Source: Oscillatoria sp. CS-180
GTDB taxonomy: Bacteria > Cyanobacteriota > Cyanobacteriia > Phormidesmidales > Phormidesmidaceae
Direction: 5' to 3'
Assembly (NCBI RefSeq): GCF_028330965.1
Contig: NZ_JAQMUB010000093.1
Location: forward strand, 1 to 64,000
Length of the DNA stretch: 64,000 bases
A program made the translations under genes and the position numbers. Under the pieces are notes generated by a model. It was not told the DNA's origin. It did no database searches and saw only the letters and a program-made list of their open reading frames with translations. This document shows, one piece after another, positions 1-8,188 of the stretch (position 1 is its first letter; each line of letters opens with the position of its first letter).

Positions 1-1
1 C

Positions 2-160
2 AACATGACTTGGAAGGGGATTTCACCCCTGGTACAACTGGTTGACGGGATTTACCCAAAACACGTTTCTGTGCCGAAAGAGGAATTGGCCGAGTATGAA
101 CAATACTGGCAACGCTCAGCAATCTTGCCGAAATGGGACGTATTGGTTGCTCCTTCTTAG
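2..160 (+). mobile_element. ISAzo13-like transposase, C-terminal fragment
   Basis: An open frame enters from the left edge and ends with TAG after 52 residues. It contains the stretch NMTWKGISPLVQLVDGIY and ends in PKWDVLVAPS. This resembles the C-terminus of ISAzo13-family (DDE) transposases, which carry a similar MTWKG...LPKWD ending; the assignment is from memory of the family. The rest of the gene lies outside the window, so its integrity cannot be judged. Its end lies against a truncated gene on the opposite strand, as expected if the element inserted there. Confidence 0.6.
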
Positions 161-688
161 CTGGTATTTTATTTCTTGGCTTATCCCTTGCAGTTCAAGT
201 TCCGTTTCTCCATCTGAAGCGTAGACTTTCGCGGCGAGCGCTAATAGATTTTTGTCTACTAAAAGAGCCGATAAACGATCAAAGTAAACCTGTAGAGCAT
301 CCTCTCTGGCCTCATTAGCTGCAATCTCTCTTTGCTCCTCAGAAGCTGCCTCAGCCTGTTGTTGCTGTTGCTGCTGCAGCCAATAACCTAGAATCGCCAA
401 TGACAGCGGGACACCTAATAAGCTGAGCCCGTCCCAGAGAGTTTTTCCTGGTTCAGATGTATTCGTTTCGACTGTCTTCAGAATATTTCCTTGCGTATCT
501 CTCTCGGTAGTAACAGAGACAGATTGTCCGCGTCCGATTCCTGTCCAATCAGGCCATCCATAAAGAGCGATCGCCGTCACTAAACTTCCAATTGCAACAA
601 CCAAACCCGAAGAAACCGCAGTTACCCTCCATGGCTTCCTGGTCAAACTTTTCCAGAAGACTGATTTGCGCTTTTTACCCAGCGGCAT
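116..688 (-). pseudogene. Truncated membrane protein (pentapeptide-repeat-type N-terminus)
   Basis: The frame encodes 190 residues. Residues about 25-45 and 88-103 form membrane segments, followed by a glutamine run and the helix EDALQVYFDRLSALLVDKNL. That juxtamembrane helix is, from memory, typical of cyanobacterial membrane proteins that continue into a long pentapeptide-repeat domain. Here the sequence loses resemblance around YASDGETELELQ and stops shortly after running into the transposase end at position 160. No pentapeptide repeats follow. I infer that an insertion cut the gene and that the present stop is accidental. It could still be expressed as a short two-TM protein. Confidence 0.55.
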
Positions 689-735
689 ACTCTTTGTAAT
701 ACCTTTAATCCGCGATCAGCAGTAATTTTGTTTAT

Positions 736-948
736 CTATGCTGCTTTTGCCAGCTTAGCCTTAAGACCAATCACCGTCAGACCGATGACCTCTTGAGTTG
801 CTTCGTCGTAGCGCAGCACGACACCATCACCGATATCAACACTAATTGCAGGACGAGGTGTACCAACGGATAAATACAGGACGTCTGCTTCATCGTCATA
901 GTCCCAATTAGCTTGATTTGATGTTTGCAGGATTTTCAGCGTGTCCAT
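736..948 (-). CDS. DUF2283 family small protein
   Basis: This 70-residue protein carries the DUF2283 hallmarks: YDDEADVLYLSVG, then a short acidic hairpin, GDGVVLRYDEATQEVIGLTV. DUF2283 proteins are small and often paired with a second small gene in toxin-antitoxin-like arrangements. Its start overlaps the end of the upstream gene by 13 nt on the same strand, so the two are probably translationally coupled. The biochemical function is unknown. The family call is firm and the antitoxin role is inference. Confidence 0.8.
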   Translation of the reverse strand: MDTLKILQTSNQANWDYDDEADVLYLSVGTPRPAISVDIGDGVVLRYDEATQEVIGLTVIGLKAKLAKAA

Positions 949-1253
949 AAAACCTCTCTTTGCCGTGATGGGCGGCGAGTCAAATATGCCGTCAATATAA
1001 AACCGTCCATAGCATTACTTTCTCTATAGGCAACAACCACATATTTACGTCCTAATTGAGTCTTGTCGTACAGCCGAATGGCTAGCAGTTCTCCCGAATC
1101 ACCAGCCTGAATTAAATCAGGCTTAGCAATAGTCTCAATAATCAGACTCCGAGAACTGCTTATTTCTGGGTGTCTTCGAACGATGTGGTGCCATCGCTCA
1201 TCAGATAAACGAATGGATACTCCGTTATGCGATGTGACTACCTCCATTGTCAT
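936..1253 (-). CDS. BECR/RelE-like small nuclease or toxin candidate
   Basis: The protein has 105 residues. It contains ERWHHIVRRHPEI near the N-terminus, a beta-rich middle (LLAIRLYDKTQ, KYVVVAYRE) and the ending DGFILTAYLTRRPSRQREVLW. The order His-rich helix, beta-sheet, TAYLT, basic tail matches the barnase/EndoU/colicin/RelE-like (BECR) small domains often found beside DUF2283 genes in cyanobacteria. It lies upstream of and overlaps the DUF2283 gene. I infer a toxin-antitoxin-like pair with this as the putative RNase; there is no direct evidence of activity. Confidence 0.6.
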   Translation of the reverse strand: MTMEVVTSHNGVSIRLSDERWHHIVRRHPEISSSRSLIIETIAKPDLIQAGDSGELLAIRLYDKTQLGRKYVVVAYRESNAMDGFILTAYLTRRPSRQREVLWTR

Positions 1254-1539
1254 ATATTTCTGAAACAGTCGTTTCTCAAGGTAGAGCAGCGAGTCAGAGT
1301 ACCGTTATACGGTTGAACTGTCCGATCTCATCCTATACAATTCCTTCTACGGGGAATGATTTCAGGCGGGGAAGAGAAGAGGTGCAACTCTTCAAATCCC
1401 CTAATCATCCCGAACTTAGCGCGGTAAGTCGAGATGACTGGGATCAATGTTATCCCCACTATCTTGCCCTTACCACTTCAAACTAGGGATCTGGATAGTT
1501 CCCCGTTTTCCTTAAGCCGAAAACGGAGATAAACCCGTC

Positions 1540-1773
1540 ATGTGTGAACCTTCCACCGGAGCCGCTCAATCGGCTCCTCAATTCAACCTACCCGCCTTCA
1601 ACCAGGAGAGCGTGCGGCATATTTTGCTGGGCGACTACAGCGCCCTCATCGATGCCATCAACCGCATGGCTGTCCTCGGCTACTGCGAAAGAATTGCCTG
1701 GAGTCAACCCTTACCTACCGGGCGCAACGGCGAATTCATCAGCGTCATGACCCGCAAACGCACAATTCCGTAA
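1540..1773 (+). CDS. Conserved small hypothetical protein
   Basis: A 77-residue frame preceded by a weak GGAGAT ribosome site. The protein is soluble, with FNQESVRHILLGDYSALIDAINRMAVLGYCERIAWS followed by LPTGRNGEFISVMTRKRTIP; I read this as two segments of one short domain. Similar small proteins seem familiar from other cyanobacteria, but I cannot name a family. The only annotated signal nearby is a hairpin just after the stop. A competing frame at 1544-1750 is a shadow with unnatural composition. Confidence 0.5.
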   Translation: MCEPSTGAAQSAPQFNLPAFNQESVRHILLGDYSALIDAINRMAVLGYCERIAWSQPLPTGRNGEFISVMTRKRTIP

Positions 1774-2084
1774 TAGCCCGGTTTCATGGCCCACTTACCC
1801 GATCCGGTGGGTGGGCTGTGCCAGTCAATATGGCAGGCGGCACAATGATGCTGATGCTCAATTGAAAGCTATGCGGCGGCTCAGCCCCTCAGCTCAGTAC
1901 ACCGTTGTGTTTAATCCAACTGCTCCTGAGGAACACGGGAAGGTGTTTGCTTGAAAGCGATTGGCACATTATGTTTGCATCACAGTTGTGTATTGGAGTT
2001 GTGAGTAACCCAGTAGGCGATATGGGATGGGTGCTTGGTGAAGAAGTTGATGCTGAATGGGGCATTAGTGGCTGAGGAAAAATC
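1774..2084. other. Intergenic region, no gene seen
   Basis: Apart from the hairpin at 1789-1816, I see no supported gene. Short open stretches around 1870-1950 read like decayed coding sequence but lack a start and a recognisable family. The region separates a + strand gene from the end of a - strand Uma2 gene. Confidence 0.4.
1789..1816 (+). terminator. Hairpin after the small hypothetical gene
   Basis: GCCCAC and GTGGGC pair as the outer stem, with a two-base mismatch and further ACC/GGT pairing inside. The hairpin starts 15 nt after the stop at 1773. No T-run follows, so a role in termination is only plausible. Confidence 0.35.
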
Positions 2085-2708
2085 TCATTCAACGCCTAAA
2101 ACGGTTTTAGCGGTCAGATTCAAGTTAGGAAAGACAGCAGACGTAATGCGCTGATCGCCGCGCAGCAATTGCCGGTCATAACGCCCTTCTGAATTCAGGG
2201 TACAGAGGGTTAACGTGGGTTGCTTAGGCCGACCAATGAAGAATTCGCCGCCTAGTCCTTGATAGTCTGCAATCCAATATTCTGGGATGCCCAGCAGAGC
2301 ATAGTCTTCGAGTTTACGGGCGTAGTCGTTTTGCCAGTTGCCGCTGACGACCTCCGCCACAAATTTGATGGTGCTGCCGAGGGTGACAACGGGTTGGCTG
2401 GCCCACAGTGGCTCCTGAGGGAGAGCGGCTCGATCTAGAACGATCACATCTGGACGAAACCCGGTCTGATTGGCTAAGGGTTTGATTAAGCAGCGGTGGG
2501 GGATGAAGTAATCGACTCCTTGCTGCACAATGTCGTAATTGAGCCAGCGGGCAATCGCCGCCGCCACTTCCTCATGAGGCCCCGTCGGTTCCAAATCGAA
2601 CAGTTCTCCGTCAATCAGTTCATAGCGACTGTCATCGCCATACTGAGCAAGAAAATCCTCAAAACTCAGAGAAATGGGTTGGGTGGATCGATCGCTGGCA
2701 AGTGCCAT
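2085..2708 (-). CDS. Uma2 family endonuclease (DUF820)
   Basis: A 207-residue protein of the Uma2/DUF820 family, a PD-(D/E)XK nuclease-like fold very abundant in cyanobacteria. Recognisable elements are FEDFLAQYGDDSRYELIDGEL at the N-terminus, RPDVIVLD (acidic ligand), KFVAEVVS (Glu) and YARKLEDYALLGIPEYWIAD, which together give the D...E...K pattern. The cellular role of the family is unsettled. The gene lies divergent to a second Uma2 gene about 200 bp away; their sequences differ clearly, so this is not a recent tandem duplication. Confidence 0.9.
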   Translation of the reverse strand: MALASDRSTQPISLSFEDFLAQYGDDSRYELIDGELFDLEPTGPHEEVAAAIARWLNYDIVQQGVDYFIPHRCLIKPLANQTGFRPDVIVLDRAALPQEPLWASQPVVTLGSTIKFVAEVVSGNWQNDYARKLEDYALLGIPEYWIADYQGLGGEFFIGRPKQPTLTLCTLNSEGRYDRQLLRGDQRITSAVFPNLNLTAKTVLGVE

Positions 2709-2915
2709 GATTACTCTGGCTGCTTCGTATGGTGTTATGGGCGAACGTTAGCTGTGCTCAGTCTATCGCGATCGCCAGATGCCAATCGCTTAGTACACTA
2801 CACTGCCAAATAGCTAGGAGAGAACGGCGATCTCGCTCTCAAATGTGTGCAATCTTGATTGAAGAGACCATTAAAAGCAGGCTGGTCGAGAACAACATCG
2901 AGGAAGGCAATCGCG

Positions 2916-3473
2916 ATGACTAGTACCTTATTGACTCCGGTGAAATGGAGTGTAGATGACTATCACAAGATGATTGCTGCTGGGCTGCTGCGCGATCGCC
3001 GGGTGGAACTGTTGAATGGAGACATTGTTGAGATGGCCCCAGTAGAGCCAGCCCATGAAGGAATGGGGGACGCTGCAACAGAGCATCTTAGAGAGCAGCT
3101 AGGGTATCAAGTTTTGGTGAGAGCCGGTAAGGCCGTAACGCTGCCCACCAGCGAACCACTGCCCGACATCGCTGTTGTTGAACGTCGCGATTATGCAGAC
3201 CATCATCCATACCCCGACAATATTTACCTGCTCATTGAAATTGCTAACAGCAGGCCAGAGCGTGACACCGAAGTGAAACGCCCCACTTATGCCAGTGCGG
3301 GCATCAGAGAATATTGGGTGTTTAACCTCGATAAAGACGAGCTGCGAGTTTTCCGAGATGCTGCCGATGGTGACTACCAGACTGATATCACTTGGCAGGA
3401 TGATGCAATCTCCATACAGGCATTTCCTGAAGTCATTCTGTCGGTAAACGCAATGAAACGGCTAGTCCTCTAG
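2916..3473 (+). CDS. Uma2 family endonuclease (DUF820)
   Basis: The second Uma2/DUF820 protein, 185 residues from the ATG at 2916. I prefer that start because GAGGAAGG lies about 8 nt upstream; the longer frame from 2859 adds 19 residues unlike the family N-terminus. The order is WSVDDYHKMIAAGLL, RRVELLNGDIVEMAPVEPAH, LPDIAVVE (Asp), YLLIEIANS (Glu) and YASAGIREYWVFNLD. Nuclease activity is predicted only from the fold. It is divergently oriented to the Uma2 gene at 2085-2708. Confidence 0.9.
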   Translation: MTSTLLTPVKWSVDDYHKMIAAGLLRDRRVELLNGDIVEMAPVEPAHEGMGDAATEHLREQLGYQVLVRAGKAVTLPTSEPLPDIAVVERRDYADHHPYPDNIYLLIEIANSRPERDTEVKRPTYASAGIREYWVFNLDKDELRVFRDAADGDYQTDITWQDDAISIQAFPEVILSVNAMKRLVL

Positions 3474-3805
3474 CGTCGTACTACAGACCCTCTGGCCTAA
3501 ATAAAGTGGTGAGGCACTCAAAGTTTGTTGAATGCTTTTTTAGAGAAACCTAGAAAGCCTTAATCAACTGCATTTCCAGTAATTTTGCTCCCAGGAACTC
3601 TATGTTGAAGCACTGCGTTCCCACAGGGGCCTGCAAGACCATCGCACCGCAGAGGTCAAGCGTGCCTCTTGCAGAGGAGATTCGCTAACGAATCTCCTAT
3701 TCTCCATAGCTTTGAACTCAATCACAGTGATATACCACATCAAGCTTTCAGCATGCCTCACACGGTTATGGCTTTTCCTGATGATGGTTAATCAACTGCC
3801 TCATT
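3474..3805. other. Intergenic region between converging genes
   Basis: The region lies between the converging ends of the + strand Uma2 gene and a - strand small gene. It holds the hairpin at 3676-3697. I see no gene or RNA gene in it. Confidence 0.5.
3676..3697. repeat. Perfect 9-bp hairpin
   Basis: GGAGATTCG, loop CTAA, CGAATCTCC. A smaller CCTC-TTGCA-GAGG hairpin overlaps its left side (3665-3677). Similar GAGGAGATTCGCTAACGAATC units look familiar as dispersed palindromic repeats in cyanobacteria. Only one copy was noticed here. Confidence 0.5.
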
Positions 3806-4045
3806 TTAATCAGAAGGGCGATCGCCCATGCACTCTATCTCATCCATCTGAAAGCTGTAGATAGCTTGGGCACCTGTTTCATCGACGTAAATAGTTTCCC
3901 CATCTAAATCGCGGAGATAAACTAATACCTCAGTACTCAAACCTTCCGAAACAACGTCAATAACAACACCAAAAGAATAGAATTGAGGGCTTGTAACTAT
4001 TGGAGCAAATGGCTGCTTGAAGCGAACCAAGTCTCCTTGCTTCAT
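3806..4045 (-). CDS. Small conserved hypothetical protein
   Basis: The protein has 79 residues and begins MKQGDLVRFKQPF; it is beta-rich (SFGVVIDVV, TEVLVYLRDLDGETIYVDE) and ends acidic. The layout suggests a small SH3-like barrel, but I do not recognise a named family. Its ATG overlaps the stop of the upstream gene by 4 nt (ATGA), so the two are almost certainly co-translated. Confidence 0.6.
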   Translation of the reverse strand: MKQGDLVRFKQPFAPIVTSPQFYSFGVVIDVVSEGLSTEVLVYLRDLDGETIYVDETGAQAIYSFQMDEIECMGDRPSD

Positions 4046-4287
4046 CCTCCACCTTCTGAGATGCCTATCCTGAGCTGTTGCCTACTCCGTTCGAGTTGAT
4101 GCCAAAGTTGATCAATCTGATTCAAAGCATCGTTTGACGACAATCGACCGCCCGTATGCAAACCGCTGATATATTCAACTCGCAGAGCAAACTCTTGCAG
4201 ATTGGCGTTAAAAATAAGTTGCTCAGGTTTAACTTGGCCATAATAGCGAGAGCGCGGGTATAAAAAGCATTGGAGTGGTTGATCCAT
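4042..4287 (-). CDS. Small cyanobacterial protein (DUF7219-like)
   Basis: An 81-residue protein starting MDQPLQCFLYPRSRYYGQ. It continues PEQLIFNANLQEFALRVEYI and a helix around DALNQIDQLWHQLERSRQQL. The FLYPRSRYYG and FNANLQEFA motifs fit a short conserved cyanobacterial family that I believe is DUF7219. I chose the ATG at 4287 because AGAGGA sits about 8 nt upstream; the longer frame from 4314 lacks a good site. It overlaps the downstream gene by 4 nt. Function is unknown. Confidence 0.65.
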   Translation of the reverse strand: MDQPLQCFLYPRSRYYGQVKPEQLIFNANLQEFALRVEYISGLHTGGRLSSNDALNQIDQLWHQLERSRQQLRIGISEGGG

Positions 4288-4544
4288 ACCTGATTCCTCT
4301 ATAAACCACCTCAAAGTTGCCCTCTAAGGCGACTTCAATTCTAGCGTCATCTGGACTTTTTATTAACCTCTTCTTAACCTTGGAGAGCCTCTGTCAAAGG
4401 GTAGACATTTGGAAGAACCCTTCTGAGTAAGACCTGAGCAATTGAGCTTGCCAACCTCCAGATTTAGCGTAGAGTGTTCACTGCCTGCTCTATCTGCAGA
4501 GATTGGTGATTTTACGCAAGCCCTACATTCAAAACTGAAATCTG

Positions 4545-5108
4545 TCAGCAAGAATGAAGAATAATATGATGCCGCTCCGAGTAACTAATCACATCCGTGC
4601 GTTCAAGCTCATGGATTAACCGAGTTACCGTAACCCGAGACGACCCGATCGCCTCTGCGATCTGCTGATGAGTCAGACGCAGGTGAATCAAGTAGCCCTG
4701 GTCAATGCGACTACCAAATTTAGACGCCAACCAATTCAGCAAAAGCTGTATTCTCTGTAGGGTCTGCCCGTGACGAATTCTCATAAGCTCTTGCATTTGC
4801 GAAATGTGCGCCAGCATCACCTGGTTCATATTCCAACACTGATTAATATTAAGACGTGCTGCTTCTACAGTGGTCAGGCATTCCATATAGCACGGTTGGA
4901 TGCATACAAGAGGATATCCTGTCGAATCTCCAACCCCCCAGAACCCCAGAGTAATAATTGCTCCGTCCTCGGAAATAGTGAGAAGGCGAACAGTACCAGA
5001 TTGAATCTGCCAAAGAGTATCTTCTTGCAAAGGAACAATCTCTCGACGCTTAAAAGTACGCACGCGAGGACAGTCTAGTGAGGTCAATTCGACAGTTGAA
5101 TTTTGCAT
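4545..5108 (-). CDS. Crp/Fnr family transcriptional regulator
   Basis: The protein has 187 residues from the ATG at 5108; the frame could extend to a TTG at 5147. The N-terminal half is a cyclic-nucleotide-binding-like jelly roll (REIVPLQEDTLWQIQSG, VRLLTISEDGAIITLGFWG). A long dimerisation helix and a winged helix with HQQIAEAIGSSRVTVTRLIHELE follow, the Crp recognition helix. The cAMP-contacting motif is not evident, so the ligand is unknown. A Fur-like dyad stands about 80 nt upstream, suggesting iron control. The DoxX pair lies upstream on the same strand. Confidence 0.88.
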   Translation of the reverse strand: MQNSTVELTSLDCPRVRTFKRREIVPLQEDTLWQIQSGTVRLLTISEDGAIITLGFWGVGDSTGYPLVCIQPCYMECLTTVEAARLNINQCWNMNQVMLAHISQMQELMRIRHGQTLQRIQLLLNWLASKFGSRIDQGYLIHLRLTHQQIAEAIGSSRVTVTRLIHELERTDVISYSERHHIILHSC

Positions 5109-5187
5109 AGGAGCTAAGTCGGACGTTGGCGACCTGTCAGGAATCAAAGGCAGCTAACTTTTAGGTAAACATCCAAAGAAAGGTCTG

Positions 5188-5204
5188 TTGAGATTTGTTC
5201 TCAA
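5188..5204 (-). promoter_or_regulatory. Fur-like dyad upstream of the Crp/Fnr gene
   Basis: TTGAGA-TTTGT-TCTCAA is a perfect 6-5-6 inverted repeat followed by TAA on the + strand. It matches the 7-1-7 Fur layout (TGAGATT-T-GTTCTCA). It is one of seven such sites in the window. Confidence 0.55.
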
Positions 5205-5266
5205 TAAAGTCAACCGTAGCATAGCATAACTTTTCTAGCTGCTGGCTGATTAATCAATCGACTGAG

Positions 5267-5569
5267 CTACAGCTTGTGGTACCAGAAAGTGACCTGTTTA
5301 GGAGACTGCGATGGAGTGAAATCCTGACAGTCCCTAGCGGATCGAGTGAGCGCTTCACAAGGATTAACAGCACATCTAAGTTCTTCAGAACCCGAAAAAT
5401 AGACACACCGATAGCAGGGAGTCAACTGGATCTGCCGCGTTTGTATAAATTGCCGATAGAGTCCCCGAAGCGCCGCCACAGCGAACCATAGCGTCAATAC
5501 CACCAACGAAAGCGGACCTAAAGCAATGCCAACAAACAGAAGCGTATTGGTAACCAATTCCTGAGTCAT
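5267..5569 (-). CDS. Small membrane protein with Cys-rich tail
   Basis: This 100-residue protein starts at the ATG at 5569, 10 nt after the doxX stop, so it is co-transcribed with doxX. Residues about 5-37 contain a hydrophobic membrane segment (LLFVGIALGPLSLVVLTLWF). A soluble tail follows with five cysteines: CYRC, then RCAVNPC and DCQDF. CxxC...CAVNP...CxDF arrangements occur in small cyanobacterial membrane proteins and may bind metal, which is inference. No named family is claimed. Confidence 0.7.
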   Translation of the reverse strand: MTQELVTNTLLFVGIALGPLSLVVLTLWFAVAALRGLYRQFIQTRQIQLTPCYRCVYFSGSEELRCAVNPCEALTRSARDCQDFTPSQSPKQVTFWYHKL

Positions 5570-5579
5570 AGATGTTTTA

Positions 5580-6068
5580 TCAATCAGTTTTTGAATTGAG
5601 CTGTTGCCATAGCCAGGTGTCGATCGCGAACTTACCGCCACCATTGATCAAAAAGAATAGATAAAACGAGGCATAAAGGGCCGCTGTTTCTAAGGGGGTT
5701 ACTTTAAAGCCATTGCCCTTGACGTGAAAGAAGATCGCTACCAGCATTGTGATGAGTAGTGCAGCCGCATCAAGACGGGTCAGGAAACCCAGCATCAGCA
5801 AAATAGCCCCAACCACCTCGGTATAAGCAGCACAGTAGGTCAAGAAAACCGGATAGGGAAAACCGATATAAGTCACCACATTGTCTGCAAAGCCTTGAAC
5901 ATTAGCTAATTTGTCAAGACCATTGTGAATCATCAATCCTCCAGCGCTGACTCTAATCACTAGCCAGAGGACTTGAAGCGGCATAGGGTCTACCGTCGTG
6001 GACTGAAAGAGCAAACGAACGAGACTGTTGGATTGTTTAGAGCTTGAAACCGTAGTCATAGGCTGCAT
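5580..6068 (-). CDS. DoxX family membrane protein
   Basis: A 162-residue, four-helix membrane protein. It contains the DoxX signatures RVSAGGLMIHNGLDKLAN, the helix AYTEVVGAILLMLGFLTRLDA and NGGGKFAIDTWLWQQL at the C-terminus. DoxX proteins are integral membrane proteins of uncertain redox-related role. I use the ATG at 6068, preceded by GAGGTGG; a GTG at 6080 is possible. It heads a two-gene unit with the small Cys-rich protein and is divergent from the MFS gene at 6320. Confidence 0.88.
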   Translation of the reverse strand: MQPMTTVSSSKQSNSLVRLLFQSTTVDPMPLQVLWLVIRVSAGGLMIHNGLDKLANVQGFADNVVTYIGFPYPVFLTYCAAYTEVVGAILLMLGFLTRLDAAALLITMLVAIFFHVKGNGFKVTPLETAALYASFYLFFLINGGGKFAIDTWLWQQLNSKTD

Positions 6069-6275
6069 CAAAATAACCACCTCATTTTAGCTTTGTTGAT
6101 ATAAATTCCTATTAAGGTGAATAATTTAGTTACCTATGTTTACAGGAATGTACGTTTAGAAAAGGCCGCATCTTCGATTCAAGGCAACGAGATAGTTACT
6201 GGCTCATCCTTCATACCTCTATTTTTTCTCTGCCTTCATCCTTTCGGCTCCGAATGTGCGAGAATGCCCCTTGTC

Positions 6276-6292
6276 TTGAGAAAGTTTTTCAA
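6276..6292 (+). promoter_or_regulatory. Fur-like dyad upstream of MFS1
   Basis: TTGAGA-AAGTT-TTTCAA ends 27 nt before the MFS ATG. It has the same 6-5-6 arrangement as the other candidate Fur sites, with one G-T mismatch in the dyad. Confidence 0.5.
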
Positions 6293-6319
6293 CAATTCAC
6301 TTCTTAATTCCTCAGAACT

Positions 6320-7510
6320 ATGGAACAGCCTTATTCGTCGAAGGGGCTTAATAGCACCGTGCGATCGCTCGGCTTAGTTAGCCTCCTGAGTGATTTTTCG
6401 AGCAAAATGGTGTACCCTGTGACGCCGCTTTTCTTAACTGGAGTATTAGGTGCTCCTGCATGGACGGTGGGCATCATTGAAGGCATTGCAGAAAGTACTG
6501 CTAGCATTCTGAAACTCTATTCTGGTTGGTTGTCCGATCGCGCAGGTCAGCGCAAACCCTTTGCGATCGCCGGCTATGGGCTAGGCTCTTTGTCCAAGCT
6601 ATTTATGGCATCCTCCACAATATGGGGACATGTATTAGGAGCAAGATTTCTGGATCGCGTAGGCAAAGGCCTGCGGGCCGCTCCTAGAGATGCCCTGATT
6701 GCGGAAAATTGTCCGCCTCAGCAGCGGGGGCGGGCTTTTGGTCTACACCACAGTTTGGAAACGATTGGTGAAGTGATTGGTCCGTTAGCGGGCTTCGCCT
6801 TTCTTTGGTTCTTTCCTAACAACTATCGAGGCGTCTTTACGCTCGCTTTTTTTCCCGCCCTGTTGGGCGTTTTGGTACTCCTACTGTTGGTGAAGGAACC
6901 GAGACAGAACAGTCAGACTAAGCGATCGCTACCTCAGTTCACATTTCGAGGATTGTCCCCTGCCTATCGCCGCTTTCTCCTGATCATCGGGTTATTTAGC
7001 TTGGGCAACTCCTCCGATGCCTTTCTGCTCCTGCGAGCACAAGATTTAGGATTTGCCGGTGGACAGGTTCTACTGCTGTATGCCCTATTCAATCTGGTTG
7101 AGGTCTTACTAGGATTTGCAGCAGGCAACCTGTCAGATCGTGTAGGACGGCGTCCGCTATTGGTGTGCGGTTATTTGGTATTTGCGATGGTGTATTTGGG
7201 ATTTGCGATCGCCCAAGGAGCCGCTATTATCTGGCCTCTGTTCATGCTCTATGGGTTGTACTCTACGCTGACACGGGGTATCCAAAAAGCGTTTGTAGCT
7301 GACCTAGTGCATCCCGAACGGCGCGGGGCAGAGGTCGGGACCTACTACATGGTTATTGGCTTAATTGCCTTGCCTGCGAGTTTGATTGCAGGCTGGCTAT
7401 ATACCCAAGTTGGGGCAGCAATACCGTTTTACCTGAGTGCGGCGATCGCAACGTTTGCGGCTCTTTTACTACAGTGGATTCCTCCAGAAAGGTCTTATAG
7501 CCGTCGCTAG
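6320..7510 (+). CDS. MFS transporter
   Basis: A 396-residue major facilitator with about 12 membrane segments. It has the MFS A-loop LSDRAGQRKPF after helix 2, its half-repeat LSDRVGRRPLLV, and DRVGKGLRAAPRDALIAE between helices 4 and 5. The substrate cannot be read from the sequence. The Fur-like site just upstream suggests it belongs to iron homeostasis, for example siderophore or metal export; this is inference. The last codons (YSRR and the TAG stop) come from a dispersed repeat that begins at 7496, so the C-terminus has been rewritten by that repeat. Confidence 0.9.
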   Translation: MEQPYSSKGLNSTVRSLGLVSLLSDFSSKMVYPVTPLFLTGVLGAPAWTVGIIEGIAESTASILKLYSGWLSDRAGQRKPFAIAGYGLGSLSKLFMASSTIWGHVLGARFLDRVGKGLRAAPRDALIAENCPPQQRGRAFGLHHSLETIGEVIGPLAGFAFLWFFPNNYRGVFTLAFFPALLGVLVLLLLVKEPRQNSQTKRSLPQFTFRGLSPAYRRFLLIIGLFSLGNSSDAFLLLRAQDLGFAGGQVLLLYALFNLVEVLLGFAAGNLSDRVGRRPLLVCGYLVFAMVYLGFAIAQGAAIIWPLFMLYGLYSTLTRGIQKAFVADLVHPERRGAEVGTYYMVIGLIALPASLIAGWLYTQVGAAIPFYLSAAIATFAALLLQWIPPERSYSRR

Positions 7511-7538
7511 TTCCCTTAGATCAAGATGGCTAAAGCTA
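7496..7538. repeat. MITE-like repeat, internally deleted copy
   Basis: It starts TATAGCCGTCGCTAGTTCC and ends GATGGCTAAAGCTA. Both ends of the repeat family are present but the middle is missing. It overlaps the last four codons and the stop of the MFS gene. Confidence 0.6.
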
Positions 7539-7807
7539 ACAACAGCGGTACAGTTTGCTGAAAGCTGTAAAGGCTTTATTTCGTAGAAGCAAACAGGCTT
7601 TATAGAGTGGCTAACACGGATGAACTCGCCCTAACAAATGTAGACAAAAACTACAACCAAAGTAGAGTTGACATCACCCTGACCTATATTGCCTGCGTTT
7701 AAACAGCTTTTGTCGAAATAAGAATTGCCGAGAGGACTGTGTGAAGTTCTGACTGAAAGGGTACTCTGACACTACCAAAACAACTTCAGTTTTCAGAAGT
7801 TTTTTTC

Positions 7808-7909
7808 TAGTCGTCGCTAGTTCCGTTAGGACAAGACGGTGAGCCAAATGGCGAGGCGCTAAACACCCAGATGTTGCTTAGTGCACCAGCCTAGATGGTT
7901 AAAGCTATA
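7808..7909. repeat. MITE-like repeat, full-length copy
   Basis: It runs from TAGTCGTCGCTAGTTCCG to CTAGATGGTTAAAGCTATA, about 100 bp. The interior includes GTTAGGACAAGACGG and CACCCAGATG, shared with other copies. Confidence 0.75.
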
Positions 7910-7954
7910 TCTCTCAGGTATGCTCAGGAGCATTATTGCTTAGGATTTCTGAGT

Positions 7955-8058
7955 TATAGCCACCGCTAGTTTCATTAGGAAAAATGGCTTGCCATTTAGC
8001 TGGTGCACTAAACACCTGATGTTGTTTAGTGCACCAGCTTTAGAGTACTAAAACTATA
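7955..8058. repeat. MITE-like repeat, full-length copy with strong hairpin
   Basis: It starts TATAGCCACCGCTAG and ends ACTAAAACTATA. Inside, AGCTGGTGCACTAAACA (7998-8014) pairs perfectly with its reverse complement at 8023-8039, a 17-bp stem. Confidence 0.75.
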
Positions 8059-8188
8059 TTATCTTCCTCTTTCGCAGTGCCATGACTAAACTCCTGGAAT
8101 GCTTAAAGCTCTTTGAGTCACGTGGGTAAAAGCACTGGTTTACCTCAGATATTCAGTTAAGTTCTTGAGCACTTTTAGACGTAATCAT

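Larger units (their letters stand above)
7511..8188. other. Intergenic region filled with repeats
   Basis: About 680 bp without a gene. Three members of the MITE-like family occupy much of it. The remainder (about 7540-7807 and 8059-8188) shows no open frame with a credible ribosome site. The promoter of the following lipoprotein gene should lie in the last 100 bp. Confidence 0.6.

Noticed and set aside
6117-6377. 86-residue + frame before MFS1
   Set aside because: It overlaps the Fur-like site and MFS1 start and has no coding character.
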